Below are positions 26,034 to 38,408 of a stretch of 64,000 nt of DNA, piece after piece. This DNA is from Sesamum alatum (taxonomy: Eukaryota > Streptophyta > Magnoliopsida > Lamiales > Pedaliaceae), in NCBI GenBank assembly GCA_034509735.1, contig JACGWO010000007.1:24580046-24644045 (forward strand), written 5' to 3'. A program made the position numbers and the translations under genes. Under the pieces are notes generated by a model, which saw only the letters and a program-made list of their open reading frames with translations, did no database searches and was not told the DNA's origin. Numbering within the stretch: position 1 is the stretch's first letter; each line of letters starts with the position of its first letter.

Positions 26034-29000
26034 TTAAAGCCAATTGCCCATATGCTTAATCCCCATCTTCTCAAGATGTTGCGTATGAGCGCTCTGCGAC
26101 ATAGGCTTTGTCAGCGGGTCTGCTGTGTTGTCTGCCGAGTTGACTCGGTCCATCCGGACGTCACCTCTTCCTACGATTTCTCTAAGAAGATGGTAGCGTC
26201 TAAGAATGTGTTTGGAACGGTGATGAGATCTCGGTTCCTTTGCTTGCGCTATAGCGCCGTTGTTATCACAGAAGATGACAATAGGCTCGGCGATGCTAGC
26301 ACCACACCCAACTCTTGGATGTAGTTTCTCATCCAAACCGCTTCCTTAGCAGCTTCTGAAGCTGCTATGTATTCAGCCTCTGTGGTGGAGTCAGCAATGG
26401 TTGCTTGCTTGGCACTTTTCCAAGCTACTACTCCTCCATTGAGTTTGAATACATACCCCGATTGAGACTTGGCATCATCGTCATCAGACTGGAAGCTAGC
26501 GTCGCTAAAGTCTTCCAGAATTAGTTCTCCATTGCCATAGACTAGGAACATTTCCTTAGTCCTCCTTAGGTACTTAAGGATGCCCTTAACAGCATTCCAA
26601 TGTGCCTCTCCTGCACAGGACTGATATCTGCTTGTCACGCTCAAAGCGTACGCAATGTCAGGCCTAGTGTAGTGGACCGCATAGTGTATGCTACCTACGG
26701 TAGAAGCATAAGGGATGACCTTCATCCTTTCAAGTTCCTCATCAGTCTGTGGGGACTGTTTCTTGGATAACTTGATCCCATGCCTCATTGGAAGGAATCC
26801 TCGTTTGGAGTTGTCCATTCGATATCTCTTTAGGACTTTCTCCATATACGAGTTTTGGGTGAGTCCTAACATCCTTTTAGATCTGTCCCTGACAATCTGG
26901 ATGCCTAGGATGTAGGAGGCTTCACCCAAGTCCTTCATGGAAAACTTGGTTGACAACCATGCTTTTGTGTTTCCTAACATTCTAACGTCATTACCAATGA
27001 GCAGAATGTCATCCACATAAAGCACCAGGAACACTATTGAGCTCCCACTGACCTTCTTGTATATACAAGGGTCGGATTCGTTTTTGATGAAGTCATAACC
27101 CCGTATTACTTCATCAAAGCGAATGTTCCAACTTCGGGAGGCTTGTTTGAGGCCATAGATGGACTTCTGGAGATGACAGACTTTCTGTTTCTTCTCCAGT
27201 GACCGTGAAACCTTGCGGCTGATCCATATAGATCTCTTCTTCAACGAAACATTTGAGGAAGGCCGTTTTCACGTCCATCTGCCATATCTCATAGTCATAC
27301 CATGCTGCTATGGCGAGCAGAATCCGAATGGATTTAGCCATGGCTACTGGCGAGTAGGTATCCTCAAAATCGACCTCGGGTCGTTGAGTGTATCCCTTAG
27401 CTACAAGCCTAGCCTTAAAGGTTGTGACTTCTCCATCAACGCCAAGTTTGCGCTTGTAGACCCACTTACAACCGACTGGCTTAACACCTTTCGGTGGATC
27501 TACAAGACTCCAGACTTGGTTCTCGCTCATGGAGTCCATTTCGGCTTTCATGGCCTCAAGCCATTTCCTGAAGTCGATGTCAGACATCGCTTCTCCATAC
27601 GTCTTAGGATCGTTATCCAAAAGATCGGTCGCATCTAGAAAGCCATATCTCACTGGAGGTCTGGACTCTCTAGTGGACTTACGGAGAACGGGAACGTCAG
27701 TGGTGACTGTGGGCGCTGACTGTATCAGAGCCGGCGGTTCAGGAACCGGGACTGGCTGTTCCTAAGGCTGTCCTTCATGCCCAGCATGTTGGACTTCTCG
27801 AGGTTGGTCAGCCCTTCGGTTGTTAATCCTGAATCCTCTAAGTGAGGGTTCCGCGGGTGTGTCTGATGGCTGGATTCCATCACTTGATTCCTCAAGGATC
27901 AGCTCATCAGGTTGGATATCCTCCGGGAAGCCTTGCTCCAAGAATACTGCATTTCTTGAAACAAACACCTTTTGTTCCAAGGGGTCATAAAAGTAATAAC
28001 CCGCAGTTTCTTTAGGGTATCCAACGAACCTGCATAAGCTAGACCTCGATTCTAACTTATCTCCCACTAACCTTTTACCGTATGCGGGGCTACCCCACAC
28101 TTTCAAGTAGTTGTAGGATGCAGGCTTGCCGTGCCATATCTCATATGGCGTTTGGGTCAATGCACTAGTAGGCGCTAAATTCAATAATTTGGCTGCCGTC
28201 TCTAGTGCATAGCCCCAAAACGATAAGGGCAATATGGTAAAACTCATCATGGACCGAACCATGTCCAAAGGGTTCGATTCCTCCTTTCAGAGACACCATT
28301 TAACTGCGGTGTTCCTGGAGGTGTCCATTCTGATATTATACCATGTTCTTTTAGATAATCTAGGAACTCCGTACTAAGGTATTCACCGCCTCGGTCCGAC
28401 CGAAGGATTTTAATTTTGCAGTTGGTCTGATTCTCCACTTCAAGTCTGAATTCTTTAAACCTCTCAAGAGCTTCAGACTTGTACCTCATTAGGTAAACAT
28501 AACCATACCGTGAATGATCATCGGTGAAGGTTATGAAGTATGAGAACCCACCTCGGGCCTGCGTCCTTAGTGGTCCACATACGTCTGTATGGACCAAGTC
28601 CAACAGACCTGTGGCAAGCCTGCTTTGTCCTACAAAGGGCTTCTTGGTCATTTTCCCTCTTAGACAGGACTTACAAGTTGGTAGATCGCTCAAGTCCCCA
28701 ACCTCTAGGTTCTTTGACTCTACTAACCTTTTCATCCTATCTTGGGATATGTGACCTAGCCTAGCGTGCCACAGACGTGCGTTCCCGTTATTACTAATTT
28801 TTGTTTGTGTTGTGCATTGAGGACGAAATTCGTTTGTTGCAAGATATAGAGTCCGTTATGCAATGTACCAAGTAGATGAGCAATTCCACACCTCATCAAA
28901 TAAAAGAAATTTTTATTGATTCTAAACTCATAACCACTATTGTCCAACAATGGAATGGAAATGATGTTTTTAATCATACTGGGTACAAAATAAACTTGCT

Positions 29001-30084
29001 CTAAATCTATGCTAATACTATCACTAATCACTAGAGTGGCGGATCCTACTGCTTCTGCCGAGATGGCCTTGCCATTCCCAAGCTTCAGGATCATGTCCCC
29101 GCTACCCAGTTTTCTGCTTCTTTTCAAACATCTGCAAGTCATTGCAAATGTGAGCTCCACAGCCGGTATCTAATACCCAAGAGGCAGAACTAGTGACCAT
29201 TTTAACCTCAATCACATATATACCTTGGTTCGAGAAGAGTTTGGGGCACTCTCTCTTCCAATGCCCTTTCTCACGGCAGTTGATACATATGTCATATGCC
29301 TTCGACTGTTGCTTGGAGACAACCTTTCCCTTTCCTTTGCCTTTCCCCTCTTTGGCAATGGGAACACTCTTAGTGTTCATAGCTGCTTTGACGGCCTTTC
29401 CTTTCCCTTTCTTCTTCTTCCAACGTCCGGCACCCTTGCCTTTCGTATTAGAAGTCGAAGCACCTCCAAACAATACCGAAGGCGTGGACTTCTTAGTCAT
29501 TGCCTCGTATTGCACCAACATATTGATCAACTCATGAATGCCCTTCTCAAGTGCGTTCATGTTGTAGTTGACGATAAATTGGTCAAAGGAGGGTGGGAGT
29601 GATTGAAGGATCACATCTATGTACGTTTCATTATCGAGCCTGCCTTTAGGTCCTCGAGCTTTTCCACCAGGGTAAGCATTTTAACCCCGTGCTCTTGTAC
29701 AGAGGATCCTTCTGTCATTTTCGTTCCAAAGAACGCCTTGGTCGCGACATACCTAGTATGCCGGTCCGGGACTGCATAGCAATCCTTAAGGCGAGCCATG
29801 ATGGAAGGGACATCGTCTAGCCTTTCATATTGCTTCTGAATCTCATTGGTCATCGAAGCAAGTATGATGCTACGGACCTTCCGGTTATCCTTATGCCAAG
29901 TCTCGAACGTCTCACGTTCTTCTGGCGTGGATCCTTCCGGTAAGGTCCTAGGGAGAGGCTCGTCCATGACGTAGCCTTGGTTCTCGTAATCTAGGACTAT
30001 CCTGAGATTGCGCAACCAGTCGTTGTAGTTTGTTCCATTGAATTTGTTTGTCTCAAGAATGGTGGAAAGTGGGTTTTTAGACAT
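26034..30084 (-). pseudogene. Broken family B copia gag-pol
   Basis: The segments follow the same order as the intact protein at 59878: gag from an ATG at 30084, a CCHC knuckle (CINCREKGHWKREC), protease DTGCGAH, GAG-pre-integrase, integrase, RT with YVDD, and RNase H ending at 26034. Near-complete protein identity with the intact copy is seen within each segment; the first 150 gag residues are identical. Breaks on the minus strand are frameshifts near 29620, 29120, 28770, 28255, 27180 and 26290, and a TAG replacing a Gln codon at 27762-27764. The breaks are mostly one- or two-base indels. They could be true decay or, since so many occur in a young element, residual assembly error. No catalytic residue appears substituted in the segments I inspected. 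Confidence 0.93.
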
Positions 30085-32387
30085 TTTAAAATCTACATTT
30101 TAGAAAACAGCGCGCGATCAGCAGAAAATAAAAGACGGTGGTTTGATAAAATAATTAAATGCATTGACTTTAGTCATTTAATCCTCCCACTATTTATACG
30201 AAAACACGGTACTCTCAAACGTAGTTTTCGGGAAATCCTTTCCAAGCGGGCTTGGGATCCACAGCGATTTTTCTCATACCCCGCTTTTACGATTCGCATG
30301 GAAAAGATCCTGTGGGAGGTATTCCATACCATTCTCGTTCCACGAGATTCCCAAGATTATTGCCTCAGCCTTTCATATGATCCCGAGGACTCCAAGCGAA
30401 TCATGTTAATTGGGCGTTAGACCCAACCCAATCGACCGAGCCACGGAACCACTGGTACCCCCACGACTCGTGAGACAGGTAGCAGCAACCCGCTTTTCGT
30501 TCATGACATAATGCAGCTTCCTTTAAGTACAATAACGTGCCACGACTCGTGAGACCACACTATTGACCTAAAGCAGCTTCCTCACTATGCCATGGATTGG
30601 AAGGCATGGACAAACTCCTAGAGTTCATGTCCACTTTGTATAGGGTCTAATATTTTGACATTGGTCCAACCAATGTGAGAGTAAGTAATGACCGAGATCT
30701 CAAATAAATAAATATCTACACATACATCCATAATGCGTAAATAAACCATCCACAGCAGTTATACGATAAATAAACAACCCATTCATTCATCATCACAACC
30801 ACATGCAAAATTAAAGCCTAGCACACCCCTGTTGGATGATCACGAGCCCGAATCCTATGCGACCCACTGAGCCCGCAGTGGATCTATGGTCAATCTAGGG
30901 TTGGTCCTATACTATTACATTAATAGTAACCCAATCATCATGCTGATGGGCCTTGGTCTCTTTTTCTCTTTCTTTACTTCATGGAAAAACTCCAAGGGGG
31001 CCTCCCGTCTGGGCTCTCCATGTGGTCCTTCCTTCTTCTCCACCAATTACAAAAAATAGAAACCTCACTCCTAGTCTACTCTCATTACATATTAAAAATA
31101 GAAACCCCAGCGAAAACCCGGGGGGAGTACATAAGGAGGGAGGTAGAATGCCTTATTATTCCAAGGCAACTAGAAAGAGAGAAGGAGAAAGCAGTAAAAG
31201 AGGCACACAGGCCCAACATAAAATAAACCATACATCCGGTCTAGGGCTCGCGATCATCCATTTCCATCCAACACACATAATCACATGATCCAATCATATA
31301 ATTACAAAATACCAACAACATATGATTTCCAATCATAAATATCCAAAATAATAAATGAATATGTGCACAACGTGTGAAAAATAAAAACACAAATATTGGT
31401 AATAATATTTTCTTGTTTTAGGAAAACCTTTCCTCATTATTTTAAGTAAAAATAACCCCGGGATTCCAAATTCAATTTATTTTACTCCTAAATAATGTCT
31501 TTAGAAAAATAGGCATAATTGAACCAAAAAATGATTTTTTCAGAATTAATTCAAAATTAAAACTGAAAATAATTAAAAAATTAAAAGGAAAAACACTGCT
31601 AGGGTTTTGAAACCCTAGCAGCAGCAGCAGCCGCCGCCGCCACCGGCAGCGGCCCGCCGGCACGCGCACAGGGCAGCAGGCTCAGCCTGGCCGCCCTTGC
31701 GCGCGCGCAGGCGCTGCCTGGCCGCCCTTGTGCGCGCGCAGGCCCCTTGCCTGCGTGCGCGCGCGCCTGGCCGGCAGTGCGCTGCACGGCCTGGCAATCC
31801 GGCAGGCCGCCGCGCGCGCGCAGGCTCCCCTGCCTTGCGCGCGCGCTGGCCTGCTGGCTGCCAGCCGCGCCGTGCCCAGTGCGCGCGCAGACGCGCACTG
31901 GGCACGCCTGCCGGGCGCGCGCGCAGACTCCTCCGTCTGCTCGCGCGCGCCTGCGGCGCTGCCCAGAGCCCGTCCGCGCACGGACTCGCAGGCGCGCAGC
32001 CTTGTGCGCGCGCGCGCCTGGAGGCGCTGCCCTGCGCGCACCCTTCCTGGTTGCGCGCTGCCCCTGCGCGACCGGCTGGGCGGGCGCGCGCAGGCCTCCC
32101 TTGCCTGCGCGCGTCTGCCCTGCCGGCAGCGTGCGGCTGCGCGCGGCCAGCCCTCCCGGCTGACCGGCTGCGTCGTTTCTCGTTTTTCGTTCAATTTTCC
32201 ACCCTGTTTCCCAAGAAAAACAAAAAAATACCAACATTCAAAAATTCACACGAATTAAAAGCAATAAAACCAACATGCCTAAAATCAAGAAAAATCAAGA
32301 TTTAATAAAAACATGCCAATTTCACGTTTCGTGCTTATAACGCACATAAACCCTAGGCCTATACCCCGAACCGGGCTCTGATACCAC
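30085..32387 (-). other. Untranslated leader of family B element, with GC-rich block
   Basis: This is 2.3 kb between the primer-binding site and the gag start, with no supported gene. About 31620-32175 is extremely GC-rich with many GCGCGC and GCGCGCGC runs. The edge facing gag carries a hairpin with arms GCTAGGGTTT (31598-31607) and AAACCCTAGC (31610-31619). The motif CACGACTCGTG occurs twice, at 30462-30472 and 30541-30551. Open frames through the GC block exist in several frames on both strands because the composition nearly excludes stop codons; none is called. Confidence 0.85.
32372..32386 (-). other. Primer-binding site (initiator-Met tRNA)
   Basis: On the minus strand TGGTATCAGAGCCCG begins one base inside the 5' LTR end; TGGTATCAGAGC matches the plant initiator-Met tRNA 3' end. 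Confidence 0.9.
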
Positions 32388-34337
32388 TGAAAGAAATCGG
32401 TGGATCGTCCCGGGAATTGCACGAATGCGGAAGCGCGATAAAAATAATCATACAAAAATTAAAGCATGCTTTAAATTTAAAAGTACACGCTCAAGGGGTG
32501 TGCCCTTGAGGTTCCCGGGCGTTCGGTGTATCTCATGATCATATAACGCGTAAAGAAATCATGGAGGCCATAGAGTTGAAAAATTAAAGAGGGACGAAAA
32601 AGTAAAACGAGACCTACCCGTTGTCGTTTTCGTCTTCAACGGCTACTCGCGTTGTTTCCCGTTTTGCACCGAGATCTCGTTCTTGAGACCCTCCAAATCG
32701 TGACACACGATCCACCCACGTATCTTGCACGTCGTGCTAGCAACGAACAAGTGTATAATTTTTGGAGTGGACGAATCAATAACACGTTATCAATTAACGG
32801 TATTGGTTCGTCTAAGTTCTAATGTTCCAAGAACAAAAAGAACTAAAAAATATTTTCTTCTTGGAGAGAGAGAGAGGGGCGGACGAGAGGTATGGAGAGG
32901 GGAGAGTGTGTGTTGTATGTGTTTTCAAGAATCATCATCCTACAATGGTTGGAAGCTAGAGGTTTATATAGAGGAGGAGTTTAATCCTCTTTAAACTCCA
33001 ACTCTAAGTACTCTAATTTGACTAGGATTTTGACCTAGTCAAAGTCCTAGTCAAACTAGTGTTTGAGCTAGTCAAACGAATCCTAGCCTTCCATCTCCCC
33101 TTTTCATCTCAACCATTGATTTCAATTTAATGGAATATGTAAATCCTATTAAATATTCCAAAGGCTAAAAGAATAAATATAATATAATAAATAAATATTA
33201 TTATTTATTCTAAACCCATTAAATCAACCCTTTTAATAAATCCTATTTATTAATTTAATTTCCTTTATCAAATAGAAGAAATTAATTTCTCTAAGAAAAT
33301 ATAGGACCCGATTAAATCTAATTTAATCATTCCTTTACTCCAATATTTAATTCCAAATTAAATACTAAGTGTGTGTGGATAGTGTGTGACTCTTTAGGTT
33401 CACCATTCAGCTAGACTTGGTCGGATTCCTAGAATCCGCTCGTTACCATGGGTGGCCATCTAGCAACGGTACATGGCACTGGGGACTAGGTGAAATATTC
33501 AGGGATGAACATTTAGGCTCTAACAGTACACTTGTCCTTCTGTCTTCGGTCTCATCACTTAGAGTCTAGGGCACGGAAAAAGCAGGTACCCATTTTGGAC
33601 CTAAGCAGTTACTGTGGCCACAGATTTCAGGGACAAGACACAGAGCATACATGAGACACAACTGTCAATACCTTTTTGACAGGAGACAGATCCTTTCTTG
33701 GAAACTACTGTCACTTTGTACACCCGAGCTGCACTAGACATGGCTTATGACTACTCAAGAGTATTTTGGCAATCTCTCACCATATCTAAGATACAGACCT
33801 GATGCACAGGTAAACTCAACAGTTCCTCAAGTCAAAGGACTTGGCTTTGTACCATTGGAACCGGGAATACACGTCATACCTTGCTGACCATACTCAAGGT
33901 CCTCCATAAGACGGTTCCCGCGAGTCACCTCAGTCAGCTGTTTCCTAGCATGCTGACCCACTAACACTGCTTAGACGACCTTCGTCACCCGTCGATGAAA
34001 TACGATAGCAGATGCTTAGTGCAAGTCTCAAAGGGAATCCCGGTACCCATTTTCGGGATTCCTTGACTTGGAGATTTCCGGACTGATTCAGTGAGACTGA
34101 TTTCATGGACCTACCTCCAAGCGTAGTCCCAGTCCCCGAAATCGTTACTCAGTCCGTGGGCTTTGTTTGCGTAGTGAACAGAAATGTAAATGCAGATATA
34201 AGTGAACGTAAACAAAGTATTGCCATATGAATATTCACTTCTTTATTCATAAATGTTTTATCAAATACCAAAGAATTGTCTAGACATAGGTTACATATTC
34301 CTGCCAAAATTGGCTTACATGGTCACCTATTCTAACA
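32388..34337 (-). repeat. 5' LTR, family B (1950 bp)
   Basis: Partner of 24015-26017. It lacks 51 bases near 33606 that are present in the 3' LTR, which accounts for nearly all of the length difference. It contains a TATA-like TATATAGAGG complement near 32965, several TTGAC/GTCAA cores at about 33015-33080 and the palindrome CTGTGGCCACAG at 33612-33623. Confidence 0.95.
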
Positions 34338-34342
34338 GTTCC
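34338..34342. repeat. Target-site duplication GTTCC, right copy
   Basis: Partner of 24010-24014. Confidence 0.93.
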
Positions 34343-36314
34343 TTCTCCGGAATGCTCAAGAAATCCAAATGTATGGATTCTCCAAAGGTGATCCACACCA
34401 CACCGGAAGAAACGCACGTTCTTCTTGCTAGAAAAGAACGGGTTTAAGAAGGAATCGGTTTAAGAGAAGAACACTATGAATTAGTGCTCTCTTAAACTTA
34501 CTTTGTTCTTCCTCTTGATTCAAAACCAAGTGAAGAACACAAGTGAAAAAAGGGGGAGGAAAAATCGTGGTTAGAGAGGGAGAGGAGATCCGATTTTTGT
34601 CTTCTCTTTTTCCTAGAAAAAGATGAATAATGAATCTCTTAGCTTGGTGTTGTATATTCTAATATATATATATATATATATATACATAATTAATGTGATT
34701 ATTGGAATGTGTCTAGGATCATCCAACGATGTCTAGATTCCTTCCAATCAATCACCATCAATTCTTCAATCAAGCCTACCAAAATTTATGATATGATCAA
34801 ATCATACCAAAAGGGAAGAGCTTGATTGGAGTTGATTTGTCTCTTTCCAAAAGACATACCACCTAGCATGAAATATGGCTGATTTTGCTTCCTCCAAGGG
34901 AGCATCTCGACCATGTTTAATTAAGGGAAGAAGTCCAACTTCTTCCTATTCCAAAATAGGAATTATTTCTCCTCTCGGGTAAAATTTAACGGACCGGGTT
35001 TTGTCGTAATCTAATTACGACGAACCCAACATTAAATCCAATTTAATGTCCATTTAAATTATTCCCGTTGATCTTTTAATCCAATTAAAAGATCCAACAT
35101 CTCAACGTCTCAACTTTCCATATTTAATCGAAAATCCAATTTACCGATTAAACGAAGGCCCGATAGAATATCGGGCCGTCCAACCAATGGACTTTCCCTT
35201 AAGTAATCCAATTACTTATTTATCCTTCGAGATTGACTCTAACTCGATCTCTCAACCTCCTCAGTGATTTGTGTGTGACCCTTTAGGTTCTCCCTCAGCT
35301 AGACTTGGGCTCGTGTCCCACAAGGGCCCGTTACCAAGGGTGGCCGTCTAGCAACGGTCCATGGCACTAGAGAGTAGGTGAATTGGCGTGAACATTTAGG
35401 CACCGATTCCGTACGGGTACGATCCTTCCATCTACCGTCTCCCGGCCTTAGTCTAGGGTATGGAATTGGGCGTCGGTTTCCATCCTTGACTAGGCATCTA
35501 TGCTTAATACTCGAGACCACGTATACTTCATTGCGTCGACACAGGAAACCATTCCCTGTTCAACCAACCACTGTGGCCACAGCTTTAAACAGCATGAACG
35601 TGTCTCCGAGTGCATAGGAGATACCTCTGTCACATACTGACAAGGGACGGATCCTCTTCTTGGAATCCACCGTCCTCGCTACACATTCCGACTGCACCGA
35701 ACAAGGCTTATGATAATCATCTTACAGAATGATCACCTCTCGCCAGATCCAAGATACAGCCGTCCTGTGCACGCAACTGCCATGATTCCTCAAGTCTGAG
35801 GATTACTCCCGTACTATCGGAACCGGGGAAAACCAATCATACCGACCAAGCCTCCAAGGCTTCCATATGATGATCCCCGCGAGTCAGTCCAGTCGACTCG
35901 ACCCCAGTCGACCAACCCATCAAGATCGTGTAGGCGTCCCACGCCTGTCGTCGATGAAACACGGGACTCATCCAATGAACATGACTCTTGATGCAAGTCT
36001 CAATAGGACTCTTGATGCCCTGTCTCGAGGTCCTCGACTTGGAACGTTTTAGACCCAACTCTTAATCAGTTGGTTTCATGACCACCATCCAATGCGTGAC
36101 TCAACTGCACGAGTTGTTATCCATGGTCTGTGGGCTTTGTTGCGATATAAGTTAAACACCGTTTTAACAAATGTGAAATGAGCGCAACAAAGTAAGCATC
36201 AGAAGTGACGAATACTCATTTTATTCATAACATAATAATATTACATTTACATCGAGTTGTATAATAGGTTACAAATCGCCAAACCTATAGGCTTTCTGGT
36301 TACCTATTCTCAGA
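34338..36314 (-). repeat. Solo LTR, family A, 5' portion (right fragment)
   Basis: It continues the family A LTR broken at 24014 and ends at 36314 with a degenerate terminus (TCTGAG instead of TGTTAG on the minus strand). No family A internal sequence is attached, and GATGA flanks the whole, so this is a solo LTR. A TA microsatellite at 34662-34684 occupies the candidate TATA position. The palindrome CTGTGGCCACAG is at 35571-35582. Confidence 0.92.
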
Positions 36315-38408
36315 GATGACTCATTTTTTCCTATAAATATATTCGTATTGACTCTAATAATTAATATTAAAGCCATTCTTCGATCACTATAAAATATAAA
36401 ACACCATCTTATTCAATATAAAAATGCACTAGGACTACATTTAAAACACTCTTTCGAGCCATGGACTAAGCTTTGTACCTTATCGCAACAAAAAACTCCT
36501 TTAAACAAGTTTAGACACTAATGCACTTTATCTTTGTAATATCGAGGGCTTGGAGAACCTTCATAATCAATCGTACACCCCGATACATGCCTAATACTCA
36601 ATACAATCTTAGAAAACACCTTGTGCTTTCTGTCCTTATCATGGACTGATAGATGACGCATTTTGGACTATAAATATATTCGTATTGACTCTAATAATCA
36701 CTATTAAAGCCACTCTTCGATTATATGAGTAGGACTCCATCTTATTCAACATAAAAATGCACTAGGACTACATCTCAAACACTCTTTCAAACCATGGACT
36801 CAGCTTTGTACCTTTGCGCAACGACAAACTCCTTTAAACAAGTTTAGACACTAAAGCACTTTTATCTTTGCCATATCGAGGGCTTGGAGAATCTTTATAA
36901 TCAGTCGTACGTCCGGATAATGGCCTAATACTCAACACAATCGTAGGAAACACCTTGTGCTTTCAATCCTTATCATTGACTGATAGATGATTCATTTTTT
37001 GCTATAAATATATTCGTATTGACTCTAATAATCAATATTAAAGGCACTCCTCGATTATATGACTTCGACTCCATCTTATTCAACATAAAAATGGACTAGG
37101 ACTACATCTCGAACACTCTTTCGAGCCATGGACTCAGCTTTGTACCTTTGCGCAACGACAAACTCCTTGAAACAAGTTTAGACACTAAAGCACTTTCATC
37201 TTTGCCATATCGAGGGCTTGGAGAACCTTCATAATCGATCGTACGTCTGGATACATGCCTAATACTCAACACAATCGTCGGAAACACCTTGTGCTTTCAG
37301 TCCTTATCATTGACTGATAGATGACTCATTTTTGGCTATAAATATATTCGTATTGACTCTAATACTCACTATTAAAGCCAGTATTTGATTATATGACTAG
37401 GACTCTATCTTATTCAACATAAAAATGCACTAGGACTACATCTCGAACACTCCTTCGAGCCATGGACTCAGCTTTGTACCTTTGCGCAACGACAAAATCC
37501 TTTAAACAAGTTTAGACACTAATGCACTTTTATCTTTGCCATATCGGGGGCTTGGAGAACCTTCATAATCAATCGTTCGTCCGGATACATGCCTAATACT
37601 CAACACATTCGTAGGAAACACCTTGTGCTTTCTGTCCTTATCATTGACTGATAGATGACTCATGTTTTGCTATAAATATATTTCGCATTAACTCTAATAA
37701 TCAATATTAAAACCACTCTTCGAATATATGACTAGGACTCCATCTTATTCAACATAAAAATGCACTAGGACTACATCTCAAACACTTTTCGAGCCATGGA
37801 CTCAGCTTTGTACCTATGCAGAACGACAAACTCCTTTAAACAAGTTTTGAAACTAATGCACTTTTATCTCTGCCATATCGAGGGCTTGGAGAATCTTCAT
37901 AATCAATCGTTCATCCGGATACATGCCTAATACTCAACACACTCGTAGGAAACACCTTGTTCTTTCAGTCCTTATCATTGACTAATAGATGACTCATTTT
38001 TTGCTATAAATATATTCGTATTGACTATAATAATTAATATTAAAGCCATTCTTTGATTATACGACTAGGACGCCATCTTATTCAACATAAAAATGAACTA
38101 GGACTACATTTAAAACACTCTTTCGAGCCATGGACTCAATTTTGTACCTTATCGCAACGACAAATTCTGTTAAACAAGTTTAGACACTAATGCACTTTAT
38201 CTTTGTCATATCGAGGGCTTGGAAGCATGCCTAATACTACACCCGGATACATGCCTAATACTCAATACAATCGTAAGAAACACCTTGTGCTTTCAGTCCT
38301 TATCATTGACTGATAAATGACTTATTTTGTGACTATAAATATATTTGTATTGACTCTAATAATCACTATTAAAGCCACTCTTCGATTATATGACTAGGAC
38401 TCCATCTT
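36315..38408. repeat. 332-bp satellite array, block 3 (about 6 monomers)
   Basis: It resumes in phase with block 2 from the GATGA duplication (36315-36319) and ends at the LINE junction within the landmark CTCCATCTT. The last monomer has an unusual rearrangement near 38220-38260, where GCATGCCTAATAC is repeated; a counterpart is seen before the second LINE copy near 50100. Confidence 0.96.

Larger units (their letters stand above)
24015..34337 (-). mobile_element. Complete Ty1/copia element, family B, non-autonomous (10,323 bp)
   Basis: On the minus strand the order is 5' LTR (34337-32388), primer-binding site, 2.3-kb leader, broken gag-pol (30084-26034), polypurine tract and 3' LTR (26017-24015). 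It is flanked by a perfect 5-bp duplication GTTCC. The LTRs differ by about 1.7% over the roughly 420 bases I compared, plus a 51-bp deletion in the 5' LTR near 33606, so the insertion is fairly recent. It sits inside an older family A solo LTR. The coding region has six frameshifts and one stop, so it cannot move without help. The intact family B element at 55503 is a possible source of proteins. Confidence 0.96.
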
